A stretch of DNA of 64,000 bases from contig JAUWIG010000024.1 in NCBI GenBank assembly GCA_030605475.1, positions 48,429 to 112,428 on the forward strand, read 5' to 3'. The notes beneath the pieces are model-generated. The model was not told the DNA's origin. It did no database searches and saw nothing but the letters and a program-made list of their open reading frames with translations. The position numbers and the translations under genes were made by a program. Source of the DNA: Planctomycetota bacterium (GTDB lineage Bacteria > Planctomycetota > Phycisphaerae > Sedimentisphaerales > Anaerobacaceae). Positions 16,963 to 25,307 of this stretch are shown here, one piece after another (the stretch's first letter is position 1; each line of letters opens with the position of its first letter).

Positions 16963-17982
16963 ATGCTCAAAAACATAACAGTTTCATGTGCGCCGCATAT
17001 TAGCCAGCCGCTTTCCACACGCAGGGTAATGGTGGATGTCATAATCGGTTTGGTTCCTGCTATTGTCGCAGCCGGATATTACTTCCGCATCTATGCGCTT
17101 ATCCTTATCCCCACCTGCGTTATTTCAGCGGTCGCAACCGAGTGGCTTTGCAATCTAATCCGCAAAAAGCCCAATCCACTCGAATCCCTCGGCGACTTCA
17201 GCGCCGTCGTTACCGGCATAATTCTTGCGCTATCGCTTCCGCCGGGCCTGCCTATCTGGACGGCAGTAATCGGCAGCGCCTTTGCCATCGCAGTCGGCAA
17301 AATGGTCTTTGGCGGACTCGGCGCCAATATCTTCAATCCCGCTATGGTTGGCAGAGCGTTTCTAACCGCCTGTTTTGGCGTATTGATGACAACCTGGACG
17401 GTGCCAGCCACAATCGACACCACAATGCCCAAAATCGCCGCAGACAACAAGGTCCACGCACGAACGCAGGCAACACCACTGGCCTGGAGCAAACAGGCCA
17501 TAAAAACCAAAAAAGGGGCACACGCTGTCAATGCTCAATTTAAATCCACATTCACCGGCGAGATAGGCGGATGTCTCGGAGAGACCAGCGCTCTGGCTCT
17601 TTTTATTGGCGGCCTTTACTTGATTGTCAAACGAACGATAAACCCTCATATACCGTTGGCCGTTTTGATTTCCACGGTTGTCTTTGCAAATATCGGCTCT
17701 ATGATAAATCCCAATGCCTACATCAGGCCGATGTCACATTTATGCAGCGGCGGGATGCTACTGTGTGTATTTTTTATCGCTACCGACCCTGTTACCGCCC
17801 CTTTGACAATCAAGGGAATGTGGATTTTCGGAATCGGGGTGGGAACAATAACGATGCTCATAAGAATCGTCGGTGAATATCCGGAAGGCGTGATGTACGC
17901 TATCCTTTTGATGAACGCCGTAACACCTCTGATTGACAGGTTCTGCAAACTGGTCCCGGCGGGAGGTGAGCCGAATGTCTAA
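16963..17982 (+). CDS. rnfD: Rnf complex subunit D
   Basis: A 339-residue integral membrane subunit homologous to NqrB. About nine membrane segments are visible, with the conserved FGGLGANIFNPAMVGRAFL. The covalent FMN site is in the RTQATPLAWSK segment, with the acceptor Thr in QATPL; many RnfD proteins have SGATPL or similar here, so the first two positions differ. It is part of the ion channel of the complex. Its last codons overlap the rnfG start (ATGTCTAA), which suggests translational coupling. Confidence 0.95.
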   Translation: MLKNITVSCAPHISQPLSTRRVMVDVIIGLVPAIVAAGYYFRIYALILIPTCVISAVATEWLCNLIRKKPNPLESLGDFSAVVTGIILALSLPPGLPIWTAVIGSAFAIAVGKMVFGGLGANIFNPAMVGRAFLTACFGVLMTTWTVPATIDTTMPKIAADNKVHARTQATPLAWSKQAIKTKKGAHAVNAQFKSTFTGEIGGCLGETSALALFIGGLYLIVKRTINPHIPLAVLISTVVFANIGSMINPNAYIRPMSHLCSGGMLLCVFFIATDPVTAPLTIKGMWIFGIGVGTITMLIRIVGEYPEGVMYAILLMNAVTPLIDRFCKLVPAGGEPNV

Positions 17983-18592
17983 GATAAAACACTTTGTCCG
18001 GCAAAGCTGGCTGCTGATTGTTGCATCATTCTGTTTTGGCCTGCTGATAGCGATAGCAAACGCTGCCTGGTCACCCATAATAGAGCAGAATAAAATCGAC
18101 AAGCTCAACAGCCTGATGAGCGGCCTGCTGTCAAAAGCCCAGCGCTTCGAGATGGAAGCAGAACTCGAAATCAAGTCAGCTAAAGGCAAAAAAGTAAAAA
18201 GTAATATTTACAAGGCCATATCAGACGCAAACACATGTGTCGGCTGGGCCTTCAACTGCGAAGGGCCTGGTTTTCAAGACAAGATTGAATTGGTCGTTGC
18301 TGTCGATAAGGATTTTGAAAGAATCACCGGCTTTTCCGTCCTGGCAAGCAATGAAACTCCCGGCTTCGGAGACAAAATAAAATTACCATACTATCGCAAT
18401 CAGTTTGAAGGGGCACCGGCTGAGAAACTGCAGCTTGTAAAAACCGGTGACGTCGAAAAAATCGATTCCGAAATCGTCGCCATAAGCGGAGCTACGGTAA
18501 GCAGCGAAGCGGTCGTTGAGATTATAAATAATTCCATAATTCAAATTAAAGACCAAATGAAAGGAAAAGGGCTAATCGGCAATGGCAAATGA
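17975..18592 (+). CDS. rnfG: Rnf complex subunit G
   Basis: A 205-residue single-helix protein with a periplasmic FMN domain. The N-terminal anchor is at residues 8-28. The flavinylation motif SGATVSS carries the Thr that ApbE modifies, and the domain hallmark SNETPGFGDKI is present. The start is the ATG at 17975 after GGGAGG, overlapping the rnfD stop; a longer version from 17933 would overlap rnfD by 50 bases and lacks support. RnfG passes electrons between the other flavin and quinone-like sites. Confidence 0.95.
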   Translation: MSKIKHFVRQSWLLIVASFCFGLLIAIANAAWSPIIEQNKIDKLNSLMSGLLSKAQRFEMEAELEIKSAKGKKVKSNIYKAISDANTCVGWAFNCEGPGFQDKIELVVAVDKDFERITGFSVLASNETPGFGDKIKLPYYRNQFEGAPAEKLQLVKTGDVEKIDSEIVAISGATVSSEAVVEIINNSIIQIKDQMKGKGLIGNGK

Positions 18593-19199
18593 AGCAGATA
18601 CAGCCGGTCGCTATAAACAAACGCTGCTGGCCGGGTTGTGGCGTGAAAACCCCGTCTTTCGCCTGCTGCTGGGAATGTGTCCGACATTGGCGGTTACCGC
18701 GGCGCTCAAGCCGGCACTGACTATGGGGCTTTGCGTCATCTTCGTGATGCTGTGCAGCAACATCGTGGTTAGTCTGATGCGCAATCTTCTCAAGCCGCAC
18801 CTGCGAATCCTGATGTTTACGCTGACGATAGCAACTTTCGTTACCATAGCGGATTTGTTCTTAAAGGCCTTTCAACCGAGAATGAGCGAGATTCTCGGGC
18901 CATACGTCCCGCTGATTATTGTCAATTGCATTATCATTTGCCGGGCCGAGGCATGTGCCAGTAAAAACGCTTTAAGTTTAAGCATCATCGATGCACTGGG
19001 AATGGGCGTAGGCTTTACACTTACGTTGTGCGTTTTGGCCGGTATAAGAGAGATTCTGTCAACCGGTGCGATTTGGGAAGTTGCAATTTTACCTGCCGGC
19101 TTTGTGCCATGGGCCGCGATGAGAATGCCCGTTGGAGCGTTTATAACTCTGGGACTACTGCTGGGACTGGTCAATGCGGCCAGCAAGAAGAAAACTTAA
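18582..19199 (+). CDS. rnfE: Rnf complex subunit E
   Basis: A 205-residue six-helix membrane protein paralogous to RnfA (NqrD/E family). It shows GLCVIFVMLCSNIVVSL, the VPLIIVNCIIICRAEA segment and ALGMGVGFTLTL. The Cys residues in the two inverted halves probably hold the membrane [2Fe-2S] centre described for this family. It overlaps the end of rnfG by 11 bases and is followed by rnfA after 12 bases. Confidence 0.95.
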   Translation: MANEADTAGRYKQTLLAGLWRENPVFRLLLGMCPTLAVTAALKPALTMGLCVIFVMLCSNIVVSLMRNLLKPHLRILMFTLTIATFVTIADLFLKAFQPRMSEILGPYVPLIIVNCIIICRAEACASKNALSLSIIDALGMGVGFTLTLCVLAGIREILSTGAIWEVAILPAGFVPWAAMRMPVGAFITLGLLLGLVNAASKKKT

Positions 19200-19211
19200 G
19201 AGGGAAGATAT

Positions 19212-19802
19212 ATGGATACACTTAACATTTTGCTTATGGGCTTTATTTCAATCGTCATTGTCAACAACCTTGTCCTGACCAAGTTTCTCGGTATATGTCC
19301 CTATCTCGGCGTGTCCGGTAGAATCGATATGGCTTTCGGTATGGGCATGGCGGTAACGTTCGTTGTGACACTTAGCGGCACGCTGACCTGGCTGATTGAC
19401 CATCTGATTCTGATGCCGATGGGCCTGGAGGTTACCAGATATGTCTGCTTCATACTGGTTATTGCCGGTGCCGTTCAGCTTGTCGAAATGTATCTGCGAA
19501 AGTTCTTCCCCACTCTGTACGAGAGCTTCGGCATATTCCTGCCGTTGATTACTACGAACTGTGCGATTTTAGGATTGTGTCTGTTTATAAACCTGTGGGG
19601 CATCGACAATCTGCTCGAAGCGGTGGTTCTGAGCTTTGGTGCCGGCATCGGTTTTACTATGGCCATTTGCATTATGGCCGGCATCCGCGAGAATCTAAAT
19701 CTCGCTGACGTGCCGGAATGTCTAAAAGGAGCCCCGATTACACTGATTACCGCCGGCCTCTTAACGTTGGGATTTATGGGCTTCGCTGGAATGATAAGAT
19801 GA
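19212..19802 (+). CDS. rnfA: Rnf complex subunit A
   Basis: A 196-residue six-helix membrane protein. The conserved NNLVLTKFLGICPYLGVS near the N-terminus and PLITTNCAILGLCLF in the second half contain the paired Cys residues shared with RnfE. A Shine-Dalgarno AGGGAAG precedes the ATG. The stop overlaps the rnfB start (ATGA). Confidence 0.96.
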   Translation: MDTLNILLMGFISIVIVNNLVLTKFLGICPYLGVSGRIDMAFGMGMAVTFVVTLSGTLTWLIDHLILMPMGLEVTRYVCFILVIAGAVQLVEMYLRKFFPTLYESFGIFLPLITTNCAILGLCLFINLWGIDNLLEAVVLSFGAGIGFTMAICIMAGIRENLNLADVPECLKGAPITLITAGLLTLGFMGFAGMIR

Positions 19803-20680
19803 TTTTAGCCGATATATTAGAGTTGTGGAATAGCGCCTGGCCGGCCGGGCTGACAATGCTGGGTCTGGGCAGCGGCTTTGCGGTGGTGCTTTTAATCGCA
19901 AGTGAGAAGCTCAAGGTCGAGGTTGACCCGAAAATTGAGCAAATCCACGAGGCACTGCCGAATCTCGACTGCGGCGCGTGCGGGTTTGCCGGCTGCGGTC
20001 AATACGCCAAAGCTATTTTGGAAAACCCCGAATTACTCGGCAAATGCGCACCGGGCGGACAGCAGGCATCGGAAAAAATCGCAGAAATTCTGAGCCTGCA
20101 AATCAGTAATTCAGGCGCCCCGAAAAGACCGATTGTACACTGCCGCGCTCACACCGAAGACAAAACCTATTACGCAATATATCAGGGCATACCAACCTGC
20201 ATATCCGCCAACGCGTTACCTAACGTCCAGGCCTGCAAATTCGGATGCCTCGGCTTCGGCGACTGCGTAAGTGCCTGCAAGTTCGACGCACTGCATATGG
20301 TTGACGGTCTGGCTGCGGTCGACTATGGGAAATGTACCGGCTGCAGCGCCTGCTCAAAAGCTTGTCCCCGGGACCTGATAGAGATGGTGCCGTTTTCGCA
20401 GGAAAATATGATGACCGTTGCGTGCAGCAGCAAGGAAAATGGCAAGGCGACACGAGCAATGTGCAAGGTCGGCTGTATAGCCTGCGGCCTCTGTGCAAAA
20501 CAAACCGATATCTTTTCAGTCGAAGACAATTTAGCACGTCTAAACTACGAAAAATACAAGCCCACCGACAAAGAAGAAACTGCGATGGAAAAATGCCCGA
20601 CCGGCGTAATCCTCTATTGCGGCAAAAACGCACCCGAACCTCGCCAACCAGCCAAAAAAGCCGCTGCACCCAAAGCATAA
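19799..20680 (+). CDS. rnfB: Rnf complex subunit B
   Basis: A 293-residue iron-sulfur subunit that accepts electrons from reduced ferredoxin. It has an N-terminal membrane helix (about 15-33), the special four-Cys motif LDCGACGFAGCGQYA, then ferredoxin-type [4Fe-4S] motifs (CKFGCLGFGDCVSACKF; CTGCSACSKACP; CKVGCIACGLC) and a Pro/Lys/Ala tail. The ATG at 19799 overlaps the rnfA stop, so the longer 19718 frame is rejected. It closes the operon and is convergent with apbE. Confidence 0.95.
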   Translation: MILADILELWNSAWPAGLTMLGLGSGFAVVLLIASEKLKVEVDPKIEQIHEALPNLDCGACGFAGCGQYAKAILENPELLGKCAPGGQQASEKIAEILSLQISNSGAPKRPIVHCRAHTEDKTYYAIYQGIPTCISANALPNVQACKFGCLGFGDCVSACKFDALHMVDGLAAVDYGKCTGCSACSKACPRDLIEMVPFSQENMMTVACSSKENGKATRAMCKVGCIACGLCAKQTDIFSVEDNLARLNYEKYKPTDKEETAMEKCPTGVILYCGKNAPEPRQPAKKAAAPKA

Positions 20681-20732
20681 AACCAAGCTATTTAACCCCC
20701 GGTTCCCTCTGGGTTTCCTCAAAGTGAACTAC

Positions 20733-21800
20733 TCATCGCTTTATATATTCCCCTGCGCCGGTGGTTTTGATGAGGTTATGCTGGGGCGGTGAAGATATTA
20801 AAATTGCCTCGGTTTCTGGTTGTGCTTCGATTAAGGCAAGGCCTTTCTCAGCCCCCATCACGCTGACCGCCGTCGCTAAAGCATCCGCATCGATTGCGTT
20901 TTTGGCGATGATGGTTACGCTTGCCAGTTCATCACTGCTGGAGCCGGTTTTAGTATCAATAATATGACTATGCTTTCTGCCTTCTATCAAGGCAAATCGC
21001 CGATAATGCCCGCTTGTAGCAACCGCCGCATCTGTCAATTTCAAAACTAATAAATATCGGCCGGCGTTAATAACAGTTTCCGTTTCGCCGGGGTCCTGCA
21101 GGCCGATTAGCCACCTGTTTTTGCCTCGCGGCGGTGCACCAAAGCATCGAATATCACCACCGACATCGACCATTCCGCCGATTACCCCACCCCTTTGCAT
21201 CGCCTCAACCGCTTTGTCGATTGCATATCCTTTTGCTATCCCGCCTGCGTCCAGCTTCATACCATCGACGGCAAATCGCACGCTCATATCATTGCCATCG
21301 AGTATGAGCTTTTCATAGCCGACTCTAAAGCGGGCCTGTCGCAGCTCAGTATCGGAAGGGACCGAATTCGCTTCGGCTGCCGAACGCCACAGGTCGCTCA
21401 ACGCCCCGGCTGTAATATCAAATGCTCCATCGGAAAGTTCGCTGAACTGGCGTGCTTTTTGCAAAATCTCAAAAGTCGGCTTACTTACCCTGACGGGAGC
21501 TTTATAGGCATCACGATTTATCTCACCTGTTTCGGAATCATCTCTATAATAGCTGCACAACAGCTCGACACTGCGAAGCTGCTCAAAAGCCGCTTCGATG
21601 CCTTTTTTAGCGGTGCTCGAATCTTCTGCAACGGCAATGACATAAGCGAATGTCCCCATAATCAGCCGATAACCGCTATCAACATCGACTCGCTCACTGG
21701 GCCAAATCGATTTGTCTTTGGTACCAGCAAAAAAATACAATGCTACAAACAAAGAGGCACCGACGATGACTCCAATCGCAATGTGGCGTTTCTCTTTCAT
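20733..21800 (-). CDS. apbE: FAD:protein FMN transferase
   Basis: A 355-residue ApbE-family enzyme that attaches FMN through a phosphodiester to Thr in S/T-x-AT motifs. It has an N-terminal membrane anchor or signal (residues 7-25), MGTFAYVIAVAED near the start, DITAGALSDLW, the FAD-binding LDAGGIAKGYAIDKAV, and the metal-binding IDADALATAVSVMG. The ATG at 21800 lies after GAGAGG. It is convergent with rnfB with only 52 bases between, so its natural substrates are RnfG and RnfD next door. It lacks a clear lipobox. Confidence 0.95.
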   Translation of the reverse strand: MKEKRHIAIGVIVGASLFVALYFFAGTKDKSIWPSERVDVDSGYRLIMGTFAYVIAVAEDSSTAKKGIEAAFEQLRSVELLCSYYRDDSETGEINRDAYKAPVRVSKPTFEILQKARQFSELSDGAFDITAGALSDLWRSAAEANSVPSDTELRQARFRVGYEKLILDGNDMSVRFAVDGMKLDAGGIAKGYAIDKAVEAMQRGGVIGGMVDVGGDIRCFGAPPRGKNRWLIGLQDPGETETVINAGRYLLVLKLTDAAVATSGHYRRFALIEGRKHSHIIDTKTGSSSDELASVTIIAKNAIDADALATAVSVMGAEKGLALIEAQPETEAILISSPPQHNLIKTTGAGEYIKR

Positions 21801-21909
21801 AAAAAACCTCTCGACACACAACAATTGATAATTGGTAATTGAACAATAATCAATAGAAAATAATCAATAATCAATTTATAATGCTACTGTGAATAAGAAA
21901 GAAGTAACA

Positions 21910-23721
21910 ATGTTAGCCGAACGCATTGACTGCCAGTTTCTCCCCGTTGTTCGCAGGCCCAGCAGATATATCGGCGGTGAAATAAACCAAATCAAAAAAG
22001 ACCTCACGCAATGCAGCCTGACGGTCGCACTCTGCTTCCCGGATGTTTACGAAGTGGCAATGAGCTATACCGGCCTGGCGATTATTTACGACATCCTCAA
22101 CAAAATAGAAGACGTGGCTGCCGAAAGGGTCTTTGCGCCCTGGATTGATGCCGAAAAGCTGCTGCGAGAGAAAGGAATTCCTCTATTTAGTCTGGAATCC
22201 AAAGCGGCGTTAAAAAGCTTCGATATTGTCGGCTTTAGCTTAACCAACGAGCTTTGTTACACCAATGTACTTAATCTGCTCGACCTTGGCGGCCTGAACA
22301 TCCGAAGCAGTCTCAGAGATGAAAACGACCCTTTGATAATTGCCGGCGGCGGTATGTCTAACTGCTGTGAACCTATGGCTGAGTTCATCGACCTGTTTAT
22401 ACTCGGCGAAGGCGAAGATGCTGTAGTTGAACTGGTAGAATTGGTGAAATCCGAGAAAAAAACCGGCGCTACAAAAAAAGAAATCCTTTTCTGTGCCGCC
22501 AAAAAATTTGATTGGGCTTATGTCCCCGCTCTTTACAAATTCGAATACGAAAATGCAAAAATAAAATCATTTCAGCCAATTCCCGCTTTCGCGGGAATGA
22601 CAACCCCTGCGAAAGCAGGGGCCGATTTGCCCAAGCAATTCAAAAACGCCGTCGTCAAAGATTTTGAAAACACTCCTGCCCCGCTTGCCCCGATAGTTCC
22701 ATTTACCCAGGCTGTTCACGAACGAGTTAGCGTTGAGATTATGCGCGGCTGTCCCGGACGATGCCTGTTTTGTCAGGCCAGCTTTTGCAGAAGGCCTATC
22801 CGCTACCGCAGCATCGAAAAAATTACCAATCTTGCAAAGGCATGCTACGCAGCAAGCGGATTCGACACTATCGGCTTGCTGAGTTTATCAACCGCCGATT
22901 ATCCAAATCTCGAAGAATTAGTTGCTAACCTCCACGAATATTTTCAGGACAAATATGTCGGCCTGTCGCTGCCGAGTCTGCGTGTTGACCAGCAGTTTAA
23001 GCTGATTCCCAAATTGGTAGCTTCGGTAAGAAAAAGCGGCTTGACAATTGCCGTTGAAACCGCTAACGAAAAATTAAGGCAGATTATCAATAAGCCCCTG
23101 AAGGACGAGGATTTGTTTTCCGGTGTGGAGGCGGCCTATCGGACGGGATGGCGTCGATTAAAGTTGTACTTTATAGTCGGCCTGCCCGGTGAGACCGAAC
23201 AGGATATAAAACAGATTGTAGGATTGTCTTATCAATTGGCCAAACTTCGGGAAAAAGTCAACGGCCAAACAGCTCAAATCAACATTACTATAAGCTGGCT
23301 TGTCCACAAGCCGCATACGCCGCTAAGCTGGCTCGCGCAGAAACCCAAATCCTATTTCGAGCAGGCAAAACAATTGATACTCGACGAGAAAAGAAAACTT
23401 CACGCAAGGTTTCTGCAGTTCAAGTTCCACGACATAAACCGCAGCGTACTGGAATCGGCGATAGGCCGAGGGGACAGACGCCTATGCAACGTTATCGAAG
23501 CGGCCTGGCAAAATGGGGCAAGATTTGATTTGTGGAACGAATGTTTCGACATAGAAAGGTGGCAGAAGGCCTTTGACAAATTTGGAATTGATATTGATAC
23601 TGCCGCACAAAGGCAGTTTAGCCCTGATGAGATTCTACCCTGGGAGCATCTCGGCGGCCCGGACAAAAAATATCTGCTTAACCACTTAAATGAAGCAATG
23701 AACAAGGTTGAAAGGATATAG
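21910..23721 (+). CDS. B12-binding-domain radical SAM protein (TIGR03960-like)
   Basis: A protein of about 603 residues. The N-terminal third is a B12-binding-like Rossmann region (VALCFPDVYEVAMSYTGLAI; GGGMSNCCEPMAEFIDLFI; LGEGEDAV). The radical SAM core holds the CPGRCLFC cluster motif and later GLPGETEQDI. It resembles the uncharacterised TIGR03960 group often found with a DUF2344 partner; no such partner is seen here. Between the domains a 43-bp inverted-repeat element (22579-22621) is translated in frame. Start is taken at the ATG 21910; a GTG at 21889 is possible. Confidence 0.88.
   Translation: MLAERIDCQFLPVVRRPSRYIGGEINQIKKDLTQCSLTVALCFPDVYEVAMSYTGLAIIYDILNKIEDVAAERVFAPWIDAEKLLREKGIPLFSLESKAALKSFDIVGFSLTNELCYTNVLNLLDLGGLNIRSSLRDENDPLIIAGGGMSNCCEPMAEFIDLFILGEGEDAVVELVELVKSEKKTGATKKEILFCAAKKFDWAYVPALYKFEYENAKIKSFQPIPAFAGMTTPAKAGADLPKQFKNAVVKDFENTPAPLAPIVPFTQAVHERVSVEIMRGCPGRCLFCQASFCRRPIRYRSIEKITNLAKACYAASGFDTIGLLSLSTADYPNLEELVANLHEYFQDKYVGLSLPSLRVDQQFKLIPKLVASVRKSGLTIAVETANEKLRQIINKPLKDEDLFSGVEAAYRTGWRRLKLYFIVGLPGETEQDIKQIVGLSYQLAKLREKVNGQTAQINITISWLVHKPHTPLSWLAQKPKSYFEQAKQLILDEKRKLHARFLQFKFHDINRSVLESAIGRGDRRLCNVIEAAWQNGARFDLWNECFDIERWQKAFDKFGIDIDTAAQRQFSPDEILPWEHLGGPDKKYLLNHLNEAMNKVERI
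22579..22621. repeat. palindromic repeat inside the radical SAM gene
   Basis: Two adjacent hairpins, ATTCCCGC-TTTC-GCGGGAAT (22579-22598) and CCCCTGC-GAAA-GCAGGGG (22604-22621), are also near-complements of each other, so the whole element can fold into one long hairpin. It matches the common intergenic 'cccgctttcgcgggaatgaca' type. Here it is translated as PIPAFAGMTTPAKAGA between the B12-like and radical SAM domains without breaking the frame. Confidence 0.85.
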
Positions 23722-24092
23722 CAGTCCGCCGGCCCCCTTAGAGTAAACGACACTCTATACAAGGGGGCAATTTTACCCGCCACATAGGCGGGTAAAATTG
23801 GGTTTGATTGGGTTTGATTTGCCATCGTCAAAAGACCTAACTTATTCTCATAATTCTTTGTCATATAATGGCTTAAGTTTATTTTTGGCATTTCGGAAAT
23901 TGGGTTTGTTTCGCATAATCGTTCAATCTTGATTGAACGAAGTTCATTGTTAATCGTTCGTTGTTCATAGCTAATAGTTCGTTGCTCATTGTTCTTAGTT
24001 TCATAAAAAGACTCTCCCCTTAATAGAGAGAACTTGTGCGTTTGAGTCGAAAAAAGTACTCGATACTTGATTCTAGATGCTCGTAACTCGAT
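23722..24092. other. intergenic stretch with hairpins and short-word repeats
   Basis: No gene is seen. Two hairpins follow the radical SAM gene. The first has outer stem GCCCCCTT/AAGGGGGC at 23732-23768 with an inner TAGAGT/ACTCTA. The second is a perfect 14-bp stem, CAATTTTACCCGCC/GGCGGGTAAAATTG, at 23768-23800. Neither has a T-tract. A CGTTCAAT/ATTGAACG palindrome near 23920 leads into degenerate 'gttcattgttaatcgttcg' words to about 24000, then 'tcgatacttgattctagatgctcg' words. Confidence 0.6.
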
Positions 24093-24271
24093 ATGAAAAA
24101 AGGAGTAAAAAAATTTTCAAATTAGCCGTTTTTGGCATGCTGGTAACTGCGCTTTTGATTGTTTTTTCCCAAAACCCTTTTCACTTAGGCAACCATCTTT
24201 CCATAACTGCATCAACAATAACTTTCAACGTCTTTTCGTATAACTTCCACCACCAACTTTCTCCTTCATGA
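24093..24271 (+). pseudogene. truncated signal-peptide gene start
   Basis: An ATG at 24093 begins Met-Lys-Lys-Gly-Val-Lys-Lys. After a run of seven A (24107-24113), a +1 frame continues as KLAVFGMLVTALLIVFS, a perfect signal-peptide core. The frame then runs into the 3' end of the convergent minus-strand gene. This looks like the broken 5' end of an exported-protein gene, frameshifted at the A-run. It could also be coincidence. Confidence 0.3.
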
Positions 24272-24762
24272 GCAGCACTTTCCTCTGTTTCTGCTGGCTG
24301 TTCGCCGAAACTCACACACATCTTGAACTTTAACACAACTGAGTCCCACCGAGTACTAATTTGCGTATATGAACACGGGTAATCGATGGGTAAATACCTC
24401 ATATTAAAGTCGCCTTCCCGCCTGCGTATTTGCTTTTCTACCCATTCCAAAAGTAGGTCAACTAATCCAAAAGCATCATTTGCGATAGCAGAAAGCTCTT
24501 GCTTAACAGAAGCTGGAGATCTCTCGACTGCTTGCTGAAAATGGTCTTTAACAACTTTGCAATAGATTTGAAAAACCCCATAAAGGTCTTCTGGCATACC
24601 GACCTCTTCTGGTTTCCAGTTCACGGCATCGCAGGCATAGGAAGGCAAATTCTCCATGATTTCTGTAAGTGTTGTTTCAGTCAAATTTTCTTTCTGATAA
24701 TCCCACGGCCATTTTCTATCCCCGTCCGTCTGCTCTAACCTTTCACCTACTCTATAATCCAT
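24181..24762 (-). CDS. hypothetical protein
   Basis: A 193-residue soluble acidic protein, mostly helical by composition, with Trp-rich patches (DRKWPWDYQ; GESWWWKLYEK). The ATG at 24762 has AAGGAG upstream with a slightly long spacer of about ten bases; an earlier ATG at 24822 would add 20 residues. No family recognised. Neighbours are unrelated spacers and another orphan, so this looks like accessory DNA. Confidence 0.65.
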   Translation of the reverse strand: MDYRVGERLEQTDGDRKWPWDYQKENLTETTLTEIMENLPSYACDAVNWKPEEVGMPEDLYGVFQIYCKVVKDHFQQAVERSPASVKQELSAIANDAFGLVDLLLEWVEKQIRRREGDFNMRYLPIDYPCSYTQISTRWDSVVLKFKMCVSFGEQPAETEESAAHEGESWWWKLYEKTLKVIVDAVMERWLPK

Positions 24763-24831
24763 TTTTGTTATTCTCCTTTCCGTGACCTTGTCACTAATCC
24801 TACTTTCCCATAGAGTTCCCATATAAACAGA

Positions 24832-24872
24832 ACAAACCTGCGAGCTTATCTACTTGTGCTTCGCAGGTTTGT
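24832..24872. repeat. 12-bp inverted repeat
   Basis: ACAAACCTGCGA (24832-24843) and TCGCAGGTTTGT (24861-24872) form a perfect 12-bp stem with a 17-base loop. It lies about 70 bases upstream of the minus-strand hypothetical gene start. There is no T-tract; it is a repeat or a regulatory hairpin. Confidence 0.65.
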
Positions 24873-25133
24873 CCCTACGTCATATTACAGTATATCTAAA
24901 CTTGTCTTATTGTCGCCTTATAGAATCTCCTTGCCTTATCCCTGGGTGCTTTATGCCTCTTGGGTACACCCCCTATATCCCCTCGATTCCTATGATGTCA
25001 CCGCAACGCTGACTGATTTTGATGCCGTTCCCTGCAAACTATTTCCGCTGTGTAATTGTAACACTTTGTAAGCTGATTTGTTCGCCAAAATCTGGATTTA
25101 TTTTGAGAAATTTCTTGCGGGGCAATTTTGCAT

Positions 25134-25188
25134 AGACAGTATTTGGTAACTCTTGATTCGCGAAGTCATAAATGCTAAAATACTGTCT
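25134..25188 (+). promoter_or_regulatory. promoter bracketed by an 11-bp inverted repeat
   Basis: TTGATT (25153-25158), 17 bases and TAAAAT (25176-25181) form a good sigma70-type promoter. It is flanked by AGACAGTATTT (25134-25144) and AAATACTGTCT (25178-25188), an exact inverted pair extending to 14 of 15 bases. The right half overlaps the -10 box and the likely start of transcription, as expected for a repressor operator. Confidence 0.55.
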
Positions 25189-25287
25189 GTGATTACTTGC
25201 GGAACTTCAGATATAAAAAGAGGTGATGTTGAAGAAAAAGACGGTAAAGATGTAGCGGTGCCCTTTTTTAGTGCCAAAAAATGGTAG
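25189..25287 (+). CDS. possible leaderless 32-residue ORF
   Basis: A GTG at 25189 lies eight bases after the -10 box of the bracketed promoter, so the transcript could begin at the codon. The frame runs 32 codons to TAG and encodes a charged peptide (SDIKRGDVEEKDGKDV). The next gene starts 20 bases later with its own Shine-Dalgarno. It has no recognisable family and may be a remnant of a longer gene. Confidence 0.25.
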   Translation: MITCGTSDIKRGDVEEKDGKDVAVPFFSAKKW

Positions 25288-25307
25288 AACTCTTAAAGGA
25301 GAAATCT

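Noticed and set aside
24856..25071. 71-codon plus-strand ORF
   Set aside because: No Shine-Dalgarno, starts inside the region of the 24832-24872 hairpin and shows no protein-like pattern.
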